64,000 nt of DNA from Meridianimarinicoccus marinus. Lineage in GTDB: Bacteria > Pseudomonadota > Alphaproteobacteria > Rhodobacterales > Rhodobacteraceae. The notes under the pieces were generated by a model that was given only the letters and a program-made list of their open reading frames with translations, did not search any database and had not been told where the DNA came from. Positions 1 through 7,968 of the stretch are shown here, one piece after another. How positions within the stretch are numbered: position 1 is the stretch's first letter; each line of letters begins with the position of its first letter. Where the stretch lies: contig NZ_JBFBVU010000018.1 of assembly GCF_040689105.1 (NCBI RefSeq), forward strand, positions 1 to 64,000. The letters are read 5' to 3'. Both the position numbers and the translations under genes were made by a program.

Positions 1-1
1 G

Positions 2-1627
2 GCCGAGATCCGGGCCCGCGGCGAACGCTCCTACCTGTTCGACTACGAAGCGCCGGGGCTGGAGCAGCTGGTCGCGTCGCGTGCCGATGGCGTGCAGGTG
101 ATCGAGGATTGGGACGCCAACGAGTTTCGCGCGCTGGTGCATCTGGACGCTTTCGTGGACCGCTACCTGCTGGTGGCGCGGCAGGTCGATGGCGATTTGC
201 TGAACCTGTTGGATGACACCCAGCAGACCGCGCAATTGTACCAGCAGCTTGAGCGCGATCGCGGCCGGATGCTGTTCGAATTCTCGCTGCTGTACCTGGG
301 CTTTGCCGTCATGCTGATGCTGGCGGCGGTCTGGCTGGGGTTGTGGTTCGCCGAACGGCTGTCGCGTCCGGTGGGCCGTCTGGCCGGGGCGGCGCAGCAG
401 GTGGGCGAGGGCAATCTCGAGGTGCGGGTGCGCGAGGAAAAGGGCGACGACGAGATCGCCGTTCTGGGCCGCGTGTTCAACCAGATGACCCGCCAGTTGA
501 AGCGCCAGCGCCAGACCCTGCTGGACACCAATGCCAAGATCGAACAGCGCCGCCGGCTGTTCGATTCGGTGCTGTCCTCGGTCTCGGCCGGGGTGATGGG
601 GCTGGATGCGGATGGCCGCATCGACTTCATCAACCGGTCCGGCGCGCGGCTGATCTTCATGGAGGATCAACCGGTGTCGGGGCGCGCCATGGCCGAGGTC
701 GTGCCCGAGTTCCTGCCGCTGCTGGAAACCCTGCGCCACGGGCGCGAGGATTTCGCCCAGCAGGAGGTCAAGCTGCGGCGCGGCGGGGTGCAGGACATCC
801 TGCTGGTGCGCATGGGCATGCGTTTTGGCAATGACCGCGTGATCGAGGGCTTCGTGGTGGCCTTCGACGATGTCACCGATCTGGTCTCGGCCCAGCGGAT
901 GGCGGCCTGGGGCGACGTGGCGCGCCGCATCGCCCATGAGATTAAGAACCCGCTCACCCCGATCCAGCTGTCCGCCGAGCGCATCAACCGCAAGTTCGGT
1001 CGCGCGCTGGAGGCCGAGGATGCCGAGAAACTGGGGCAGCTCACCGATGTGATCGTGCGCCAGACCGGCGACCTGCGCCGCATCGTCGACGAGTTTTCCA
1101 AATTCGCGCGGATGCCCGAGCCGGAACCCGAACGCGAGAACCTGACCAAACTGGTGGCCGACGCGGTGCTTTTGCAGACCACGGGCCAGCCCGAGGTGCA
1201 GATCTCCAGCGACATGCCCTCCGAACCGGCACTGGCCGATCTGGATGCCACGCTGATCTCGCGCGCGCTGGTCAACGTGCTGAAGAACGCCTGCGAGGCG
1301 GCGCTGGCCTGCAAGGATCGCGCCGAAGGCGCGGGCGCGCAGGTGCGGGTGTCGCTGGAAATCCTCGATCACCAGTTGCGCCTGTCGGTCGAGGACAATG
1401 GCGCCGGCTTCCCGCCGGACCGGGCCAAGCTGTTCGAACCTTATGTGACCAACCGCGAAGGTGGCACCGGGCTGGGGCTGCCGATCGTCAAGAAGATCGT
1501 GGAAGATCACGGCGGACGGGTGCGGCTGGAAGATGCCAGACCCTTCGGCCCCGGCGAGCACCGGGGCGCCTGCGTGGTGGTGACCCTTCCACGCGCGGGC
1601 GATGAATTGCAGGATGCCGCGCAATGA
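2..1627 (+). CDS. ntrY: NtrY nitrogen-regulation sensor histidine kinase (5' end outside window)
   Basis: This is the C-terminal 541 residues of a membrane sensor kinase; the frame is open to the left edge, so the start lies upstream. Visible in order are a periplasmic tail, a transmembrane helix near residues 90-115, a HAMP linker, a PAS domain near 180-290, a HisKA domain with the phospho-acceptor His at residue 312 (motif RRIAHEIKNPLTP), and a HATPase domain with N box (NVLKNACEAA), G1 (DNGAGF) and G2 (GGTGLGLPIVKKI). This order and the adjacent ntrX identify NtrY. In the family NtrY phosphorylates NtrX in response to nitrogen, redox or envelope conditions; the signal here cannot be read. 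The stop overlaps the longest possible ntrX frame but precedes the GTG preferred for ntrX. Confidence 0.95.
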   Translation, partial: AEIRARGERSYLFDYEAPGLEQLVASRADGVQVIEDWDANEFRALVHLDAFVDRYLLVARQVDGDLLNLLDDTQQTAQLYQQLERDRGRMLFEFSLLYLGFAVMLMLAAVWLGLWFAERLSRPVGRLAGAAQQVGEGNLEVRVREEKGDDEIAVLGRVFNQMTRQLKRQRQTLLDTNAKIEQRRRLFDSVLSSVSAGVMGLDADGRIDFINRSGARLIFMEDQPVSGRAMAEVVPEFLPLLETLRHGREDFAQQEVKLRRGGVQDILLVRMGMRFGNDRVIEGFVVAFDDVTDLVSAQRMAAWGDVARRIAHEIKNPLTPIQLSAERINRKFGRALEAEDAEKLGQLTDVIVRQTGDLRRIVDEFSKFARMPEPEPERENLTKLVADAVLLQTTGQPEVQISSDMPSEPALADLDATLISRALVNVLKNACEAALACKDRAEGAGAQVRVSLEILDHQLRLSVEDNGAGFPPDRAKLFEPYVTNREGGTGLGLPIVKKIVEDHGGRVRLEDARPFGPGEHRGACVVVTLPRAGDELQDAAQ

Positions 1628-1667
1628 GAACACCGAGCATGACAATAATGGACAAGGGGGCCAACCC

Positions 1668-3077
1668 GTGACCGATATCCTGATCGTGGATGACGAACGC
1701 GACATCCGGGAGCTGATTTCCGATATTCTGGAAGACGAAGGGTTCACCACCCGTCTGGCCGGCAACTCGGACGACTGCCTGAAAGCGCTGGAGGACGGGC
1801 TGCCCGGCCTGATGATCCTGGATATCTGGCTGAAGGACAGCCAGATGGACGGCATCGACATCCTGACCAAGGTCAAGCGCGAAACCCCGGATGTGCCGGT
1901 GGTCATCATCTCGGGGCACGGCAACATCGAGATCGCCGTCGCCGCCATCAAGCAGGGCGCCTATGACTTCATCGAGAAGCCGTTCAACATCGACCAGTTG
2001 CTGGTGGTCATCCGCCGCGCCATGGAAACCTCGCGCCTGCGTCGCGAGAACACCGAATTGCGCCGCGCCGAGGTTTCGACCGGTGATCTGATCGGCTCCA
2101 GCCCGTCGTTCAAATTGCTGCGCAGCCAGCTGGAAAAGGTGGCCAAGACCAACAGCCGGGTGCTGCTGACCGGTGGGCCGGGCTCGGGCAAGGAAAGTGC
2201 GGCGCGCTATATCCACGCCCATTCGGGGCGCGCGGGCGGCAGTTTCGTCATGCTCAACTGCGCCTCGGTCTCGCCCGACCGGATGGAACACATCCTGTTC
2301 GGGCAAGAGGCGGACGGCCAGCGCGTCGAGCCGGGGCTGCTGGAACAGGCGGACAAGGGCACGCTCTATCTGGACGAGGTCGGCGATCTGCCCCCCGACA
2401 CGCAGGCGCGCATTCTGCGGGTGCTGGTCGAACAGCAGTTCCAGCGCATCGGCGGCTCCGCGCGGATCAAGGTGGATGTGCGGATCATCTCGTCGACCGC
2501 ACGCAACCTGGAGCTTGAGATCGAACAGGGCCGGTTCCGGCAGGAGTTGTTCCACCGGCTTGCCGTGGTGCCCATCGCGGTACCTGGACTGGACGAACGC
2601 CGCGCCGATATTCCCGAGATCGCCGAGCATCTGATCGACCAGTTCCACGACCGCGACGGTCTGGTGCGCCGCGCGCTCAGCGAGGAGGCCGCGGCGACCC
2701 TGCAATCCATGGTCTGGCCCGGCAACATCCGCCAGTTGCGCAACATGATCGAACGGGTGCTGATCCTGGGCTCGGGCGACGGCGAGATCCAGGCCCGCGA
2801 ACTGCCCAACATGGATGCCGTCCCCGGCGACGAGGATGAACGCGTGGTGCTGTCGTCGGCCATCGCCCGGCTGCCGCTGCGCGAGGCCCGCGAATTGTTC
2901 GAACGCGAATACCTGCTGACCCAGATCAACCGCTTCGGCGGCAACATCTCGCGGACAGCGAATTTCGTCGGCATGGAACGCTCGGCGTTGCACCGGAAGC
3001 TGAAATCGCTGAACGTCGTCACATCGACCCGCGCCGGGGCGCGCGTGGCGGTCGTTGAAGAGCCGGATGAAGAGTAA
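1668..3077 (+). CDS. ntrX: NtrX response regulator, NtrC family, lacking the GAFTGA loop
   Basis: A 469-residue response regulator. The receiver domain covers residues 1-120, with an acidic pair (VDDERD), phospho-acceptor Asp (MILDIW) and conserved Lys (IEKPF). An AAA+ domain follows with Walker A GGPGSGKES and Walker B TLYLDEVGD, then a C-terminal Fis-type helix-turn-helix (residues about 425-460). GTG at 1668 was chosen over the upstream ATG at 1602 because AAGGGGG lies just ahead of it and the receiver fold begins immediately. Between LFGQE and LLEQA the sigma-54-contacting GAFTGA loop is absent, so the protein is unlikely to be a classical sigma-54 activator. It forms an operon with ntrY and trkAH. 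Confidence 0.93.
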   Translation: MTDILIVDDERDIRELISDILEDEGFTTRLAGNSDDCLKALEDGLPGLMILDIWLKDSQMDGIDILTKVKRETPDVPVVIISGHGNIEIAVAAIKQGAYDFIEKPFNIDQLLVVIRRAMETSRLRRENTELRRAEVSTGDLIGSSPSFKLLRSQLEKVAKTNSRVLLTGGPGSGKESAARYIHAHSGRAGGSFVMLNCASVSPDRMEHILFGQEADGQRVEPGLLEQADKGTLYLDEVGDLPPDTQARILRVLVEQQFQRIGGSARIKVDVRIISSTARNLELEIEQGRFRQELFHRLAVVPIAVPGLDERRADIPEIAEHLIDQFHDRDGLVRRALSEEAAATLQSMVWPGNIRQLRNMIERVLILGSGDGEIQARELPNMDAVPGDEDERVVLSSAIARLPLREARELFEREYLLTQINRFGGNISRTANFVGMERSALHRKLKSLNVVTSTRAGARVAVVEEPDEE

Positions 3078-3122
3078 CGCATTGGTCGGCCCGACCCGGG
3101 CCAGACGCGGGGAGCCTAGCGC

Positions 3123-4499
3123 ATGAAGGTCATCATTTGCGGCGCCGGGCAGGTCGGCTGGCAGATCGCCCGCCACCTGGCCGGAGAGCGCAACGAGGTC
3201 ACCGTCGTGGACCACAACGAGGAACTCGTGCGCCGCGCCACTGACCAGCTGGATGTGACCGGGGTGACCGGCTTTGCCTCCTATCCCAATGTGCTGGAAC
3301 GGGCCGGGGCAGAAGACGCCGACATGATCATCGCCGCCACCTATTCGGACGAGGTCAACATGGTGACCTGCCAGGTGGCGCATTCGGTCTTCGGCGTGCA
3401 GCGCAAGATCGCGCGGCTGCGGGCGCAAAGCTATCTCGACACCCTTCATTCGGACCTCTACCGCCGCGATCACCTGCCCATCGACGTGGTGATCAGCCCC
3501 GAAAAAGAGGTGGCCGAAGCGGCGTTGCAGCGGCTGGCCGCACCGTCGACCTTCGACATCGAAAGCTTTCTGGACGACAAGGCGCAGCTCATGGGGGTGC
3601 AGCTCAGCGACGACTGCCCGGTGCTGAACACGCCGCTGCGCCAGTTGACCGACCTTTTCTCGACCCTGCGCGCCATCGTTGTCGGGGTGCGCCGCGAGGG
3701 CACGCTGTTTGCGCCCGAGCCGCGCGACCAGCTGTTCGCCGGCGATCAGATCTATGTGTTCAGCCATACCGACGACGCCCAACGCGCGCTGGAAATCTTC
3801 GGCAAGAGCCAGAGCCGCCAGACCCGCGTGGTCATCGTCGGCGGCGGCAATGTCGGCCTTGCGGTGGCCAGCGCGCTGGAAGCCCGCACCGACCGGGTGC
3901 GGGTCAAGGTGATCGAGAAGGATCGCAAGGTCGCCGAAGCCGCCGCCGAGGCGCTGGAACGCACCATCGTGCTGAACGGCGACGGGCTGAACGCCGATCT
4001 TCTGGCCGAGGCCAACATCACCAAGGCCGATGCGCTGCTGGCGGTGACCGATGACGACAAGACCAACCTGCTGACCGCGGTGCGGGCCAAGTCGCTGGGC
4101 TGCCCGCTGACGATCTCGCTGGTCAATGATCCCGCGCTGTTGCCGCTGATGGGGCCGCTGCATATCGACGCCTATATCAACCCGCGCTCGACCACCGTGT
4201 CGTCGATCCTGCGCCATGTCCGCCATGGCCGGGTGCGCAGCGTCTATTCCATCGGTGACGCCGAGGCCGAGGTGCTGGAAGCGCAGGTCCTGAAGACCGC
4301 CACGCTGGCCGGCCAGCAGGTGCGCGACATCGACTTGCCGGAAGGCGTGCTGATGGGGCCGTTGCGCAAGGGCGACAAGGTCATCATCCCGCACGGCGGC
4401 ACGCGGATCGAGGAAGGCGACGTGGTCACCTTCTTCGCGCTGTCCGAGGATGTGCCGGAAGTCGAACGGCTGCTGCAGGTCTCGATTGACTACTTCTAG
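3123..4499 (+). CDS. trkA: Trk potassium uptake regulatory subunit TrkA
   Basis: A 458-residue cytosolic regulator of potassium uptake. It holds two tandem RCK units, each a Rossmann NAD(H)-binding TrkA_N domain followed by a TrkA_C domain. The dinucleotide motifs are GAGQVG (residues 7-12) and GGGNVG (around 240). The length is normal for the two-unit proteobacterial TrkA. GGGGAG lies about 9 bases before the ATG. In the family TrkA gates the membrane subunit TrkH in response to nucleotides. The trkH start probably overlaps the end of this gene, so the two are likely translationally coupled, which is the standard arrangement downstream of ntrYX in Rhodobacterales. Confidence 0.95.
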   Translation: MKVIICGAGQVGWQIARHLAGERNEVTVVDHNEELVRRATDQLDVTGVTGFASYPNVLERAGAEDADMIIAATYSDEVNMVTCQVAHSVFGVQRKIARLRAQSYLDTLHSDLYRRDHLPIDVVISPEKEVAEAALQRLAAPSTFDIESFLDDKAQLMGVQLSDDCPVLNTPLRQLTDLFSTLRAIVVGVRREGTLFAPEPRDQLFAGDQIYVFSHTDDAQRALEIFGKSQSRQTRVVIVGGGNVGLAVASALEARTDRVRVKVIEKDRKVAEAAAEALERTIVLNGDGLNADLLAEANITKADALLAVTDDDKTNLLTAVRAKSLGCPLTISLVNDPALLPLMGPLHIDAYINPRSTTVSSILRHVRHGRVRSVYSIGDAEAEVLEAQVLKTATLAGQQVRDIDLPEGVLMGPLRKGDKVIIPHGGTRIEEGDVVTFFALSEDVPEVERLLQVSIDYF

Positions 4500-6039
4500 G
4501 ATCCGCCGCCAGACCCAGCATCAACGCTGGTACGACCGCCTGCCGCTGCTGGTGATGACGGCGGCGGTGGCGGCGGCGCTGATGCTGGTGCCCGCGATCT
4601 ATGCCGGCTGGGTCGGCGATCACGACGCTGGCCGGCCGTTCCTGTATGGCGCGCTGACTTTCGCCGCGATCATCCTGTTCATCGGCCTGTCGGTCTGGAC
4701 CATGGATCAGAACAACGCCGCGCGGGCGATGCTGCTGTCACTGGTTGGCACATTCGCCCTGCTGCCGGTGATGCTGGCCCTGCCGGTGGTCGAGGCGATG
4801 CCGGGGCTGAGCTTCCGCTCGGCCTATCTGGAGATGGTCTCCAGCCTGACCACCACCGGCGCCACGGTGTTCTCGGTGCCATCGCGGGTGCCAGACACCG
4901 TGCATCTGTGGCGGGCGCTGATGGGATGGTACGGCGGGTTCATCATGTGGGTGGCCTCGATCGCCATTCTCGCGCCATTGCGGATCGGCGGCTTCGAACT
5001 GGTGTTGACCTCGGTCTCGCTGGGCCGCGATGCAACCTTGGGGCGGGCGGTCATGGCGGAATACCCGATGCAGCGGGTCTGGCGGTTCTGCCGGGCGCTT
5101 GCGCCGGTCTATGGAGGGCTGACCCTGGTGGCCTGGCTGGCGCTGCTGGTGGCGGGTGAGACGCCTTTCATCGCCGCCTGCCATGCCATGTCGGTGCTGT
5201 CGACCAGCGGCATCTCGCCGGTCGCTACGCTGGGGCAGGCCGCGTCGGGGCTGGCCGGAGAGATCGTGCTGTTCGTGTTCCTGTTCTTCGCCCTCAGCCG
5301 GGGCCTGTTCGCCCGCGACGTGCCGACACCGCTGGGGCGCAAATGGTACCAGGATCCCGAGCTGCGGCTGGCGGTGGTGATGATCGCCGTGGTGCCGCTG
5401 CTGGTGTTCAGCCTGCATTGGGTGTCGCTGCTTGAGGTGCTGGTTCTGTCCTCGGACTTGCAGCCCCTGCGCGGCTATTGGGGCGGGCAGTTCATGACCC
5501 TGTCCTTCCTCAGCACCGGGGGGTTCATTTCGGCAGACTGGGAAACCGCGCGCAACTGGTCGGGGCTGACCACGCCGGGGCTGATCCTGATGGGGCTGGC
5601 GATGATCGGCGGCGGGGTGGCGACCACTGCGGGGGGCGTGAAATTGCTCAGGGTCTATGCCTTGGCCCGCCACAGCCAGTTCGAGATGGCCAAGCTGGTG
5701 CACCCGTCGATCGTGGCCAACCCCGGCACCCGGCTGCGCCGGTTCAAGCCCGAAGCGGCCTACGTGGCCTGGCTGTATTTCATGATCTTCGCGGTCACCA
5801 TCGCCGCGCTGATGCTGGCGTTCTCGGTGGTGGGGGCGGATTTCGACACCAGCCTCGTGCTGACCGTTGCCGGGCTGACCACCACTGGCCCGCTGACCAT
5901 CGTGGCTGGTGATGTGCCGATTGAACTGGGGCTGCTGAGCGGCCCGCAACAGTTGCTGCTGTGCGTGGCCATGGTGCTGGGGCGGCTGGAAACGCTGGCC
6001 CTGATCGCCCTGCTGAACCCGGAATTCTGGCGCGCCTGA
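4486..6039 (+). CDS. trkH: Trk potassium uptake membrane subunit TrkH
   Basis: A hydrophobic protein of about 517 residues, the potassium-translocating subunit of Trk. Four pore-loop signatures with the filter glycines are present: LTTTGATVF, LSTSGISPV, LSTGGFIS and LTTTGPLTI, as expected for the four-repeat superfamily of K+ transporters. The start is uncertain. TTG at 4486 lies inside the end of trkA and has AGG just upstream; ATG at 4450 would add 12 unlikely residues, and ATG at 4558 would shorten the first helix. It pairs functionally with TrkA immediately upstream. Confidence 0.93.
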   Translation: MTTSRIRRQTQHQRWYDRLPLLVMTAAVAAALMLVPAIYAGWVGDHDAGRPFLYGALTFAAIILFIGLSVWTMDQNNAARAMLLSLVGTFALLPVMLALPVVEAMPGLSFRSAYLEMVSSLTTTGATVFSVPSRVPDTVHLWRALMGWYGGFIMWVASIAILAPLRIGGFELVLTSVSLGRDATLGRAVMAEYPMQRVWRFCRALAPVYGGLTLVAWLALLVAGETPFIAACHAMSVLSTSGISPVATLGQAASGLAGEIVLFVFLFFALSRGLFARDVPTPLGRKWYQDPELRLAVVMIAVVPLLVFSLHWVSLLEVLVLSSDLQPLRGYWGGQFMTLSFLSTGGFISADWETARNWSGLTTPGLILMGLAMIGGGVATTAGGVKLLRVYALARHSQFEMAKLVHPSIVANPGTRLRRFKPEAAYVAWLYFMIFAVTIAALMLAFSVVGADFDTSLVLTVAGLTTTGPLTIVAGDVPIELGLLSGPQQLLLCVAMVLGRLETLALIALLNPEFWRA

Positions 6040-6187
6040 CCCGGTCGGTGCAAAAATGCTGCATGTGCGAAGTGATATTTCCGCATCCCGCGCGCCGTCT
6101 GGCCATCACCGCCTGTTGCGTACAGTCTTGAAACGCGATTGAATGCCCTCCAAGAGCACGGGCCGAGAACAAAAAGGTTTATAAAAA

Positions 6188-6421
6188 ATGGCAACCGACC
6201 GTCAGAACCTGCAGGATGCATTTCTGAACCACGTTCGGAAAACCAAGGTTCCGGTGACGATTTTCCTGATCAATGGCGTAAAGCTGCAGGGCGTCATCAC
6301 ATGGTTTGACAATTTCTGCGTGCTGCTGCGCCGGGATGGACAATCGCAACTGGTCTACAAGCACGCGATTTCCACCATCATGCCCAGCCAGCCGATCAGC
6401 CTGTACGAGGGCGAAGACTGA
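6188..6421 (+). CDS. hfq: RNA chaperone Hfq
   Basis: A 77-residue Sm-like protein that forms hexameric rings and supports sRNA-mRNA pairing. The Sm1 region contains NGVKLQGVITWFDNF and the Sm2 region YKHAISTI, both diagnostic of Hfq. It has the short C-terminal tail typical of alphaproteobacteria. An AAGG box in an A/U-rich leader (AAAAAGGTTTATAAAAA) precedes the ATG. The downstream hflX coding region begins at or within the end of hfq, the conserved hfq-hflX pairing. The 148 bases upstream of hfq contain no confident promoter. Confidence 0.97.
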   Translation: MATDRQNLQDAFLNHVRKTKVPVTIFLINGVKLQGVITWFDNFCVLLRRDGQSQLVYKHAISTIMPSQPISLYEGED

Positions 6422-7701
6422 CCGAGCCTGCCTCCCGCACCCCGGAGCCGACGCGCGCCTGGGTCCTGCATCCCGATATCCCGTCGAAGCCGGGGCGCCG
6501 TGCGCCCGCTTTCGCGCTGGAAGAAGCTGTTGCCCTGGCCGCTGCGCTGCCGGGGCTCGACATCGTGGGCGGCGACCTGGTGCGCCTGAACCAGCCGCGG
6601 CCGGGGACCCTGTTCGGTACGGGCAAGGTCGAGGAACTGGGCGCGCTGTTCAAGGCCAACGACATCGAACTGGTGCTGATCGACGGTCCCCTGTCGCCCG
6701 TGCAGCAGCGCAATCTGGAAAAGGACTGGAAGGTCAAGATCCTGGATCGCACCGGCCTGATCCTGGAAATCTTCTCGGACCGCGCCCGCACCCGCGAGGG
6801 TGTTCTGCAGGTCGAGATGGCGGCGCTGTCCTATCAGCGCACGCGACTGGTCCGCGCCTGGACCCACCTGGAGCGGCAGCGCGGCGGGCTTGGCTTCGTC
6901 GGCGGCCCTGGCGAAACCCAGATCGAGGCCGACCGCCGCGCCATCGACGAGCAACTCACGCGTCTGCGGCGGCAATTGGACAAGGTCGTCAAGACCCGCG
7001 AATTGCATCGCTCGGCCCGCGCCAAGGTGCCGTTCCCCATCGTCGCGCTGGTGGGCTATACCAACGCCGGGAAATCGACCCTGTTCAACCGGGTGACCGG
7101 GGCGTCGGTGATGGCCAAGGACATGCTGTTTGCCACGCTGGACCCGACCATGCGGGCGATCGATCTGCCGGACGGGCCGAAGATCATCCTGTCCGACACC
7201 GTGGGCTTCATCAGCGCCCTGCCGACCGAACTGGTCGCCGCCTTCCGCGCCACGCTGGAAGAGGTTCTGACCGCCGATCTGATCGTGCATGTGCGCGACA
7301 TCTCGGACCCCGAGACCGAAGCCCAGGCCGAGGATGTGCGCGAGATCGTGGAAAGCCTTGGCGTCGATCCCGACACGCCGCAGATCGAGGTCTGGAACAA
7401 GCTGGACCGCCTGGATGCGGAAGCCGCCGAACGTCTGCGCGCCCTGGCGCCGCGCCAGCCCGATGTGCATCTGATCTCGGCGATCACCGGCGAGGGTCTG
7501 GACGACCTTCTGGCCGATATCGCGACCCGCATTTCCGATCCGGTTCTGAACGACACCCTGCATCTGGAATTTTCCGATGGCCGCCGCCGGGCCTGGCTGT
7601 TTGCCCAAGGCGTGGTCGAAGCCGAGCGACCGGGCGAGGACGGGGTCGAACTGGACCTGCGCTGGACCGCGCGGCAGAAAGAAACCTTTTCGCGCCTCTG
7701 A
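6418..7701 (+). CDS. hflX: GTPase HflX, probable CTG start overlapping the hfq stop
   Basis: A ribosome-associated GTPase that splits or rescues stalled ribosomes. The N-terminal HflX domain (RAWVLHPDIP, then PGTLFGTGK) is followed by a glycine-rich linker (GGLGFVGGPGETQIE) and a G domain with Walker A GYTNAGKST (about residue 213), DTVGF and NKLD. The first ATG/GTG/TTG in frame is GTG at 6565, but that would delete about 49 residues matching the family N terminus. The frame is open upstream, and CTG at 6418 is preceded by GAGGG at a spacing of 6 and overlaps the hfq TGA. I therefore favour the CTG; the identity is certain, the exact start less so. Confidence 0.9.
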   Translation: MTEPASRTPEPTRAWVLHPDIPSKPGRRAPAFALEEAVALAAALPGLDIVGGDLVRLNQPRPGTLFGTGKVEELGALFKANDIELVLIDGPLSPVQQRNLEKDWKVKILDRTGLILEIFSDRARTREGVLQVEMAALSYQRTRLVRAWTHLERQRGGLGFVGGPGETQIEADRRAIDEQLTRLRRQLDKVVKTRELHRSARAKVPFPIVALVGYTNAGKSTLFNRVTGASVMAKDMLFATLDPTMRAIDLPDGPKIILSDTVGFISALPTELVAAFRATLEEVLTADLIVHVRDISDPETEAQAEDVREIVESLGVDPDTPQIEVWNKLDRLDAEAAERLRALAPRQPDVHLISAITGEGLDDLLADIATRISDPVLNDTLHLEFSDGRRRAWLFAQGVVEAERPGEDGVELDLRWTARQKETFSRL

Positions 7702-7968
7702 CGCCGGTTTGGCCTTCCGAGACGTCGCTGTGGCGGGTTTTCGCTTGTTTGCACAGCGAAATTCATCTCATGGTTAACCAGTTTCCGGCGCTGAAGTTGT
7801 GCTTTGTCAACTTTGCGTCAATGTGGAGCGATACACGCGGAGCGGAATGTCTTGCCGTCGTCCGATGCTCCCGTAAGGTGCCGATATGGCCTTCCGGGAC
7901 CATCCGGGCTAGACAGCCTTCGTACCAATTTTATCCAGCATCCAGCATTGGCTGGTAAGTGAGCGATC

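Noticed and set aside
1488..4394. Very long open frame on the minus strand opposite ntrX-trkA
   Set aside because: It is the antisense of confidently identified genes in G+C-rich DNA; composition is His/Gln/Arg-rich with no domain and no ribosome binding site.
6117..6150. CTTGAAA...CCCTCC upstream of hfq considered as an RpoH-type promoter
   Set aside because: The -10 part does not match the heat-shock consensus well enough and no alignment is available.
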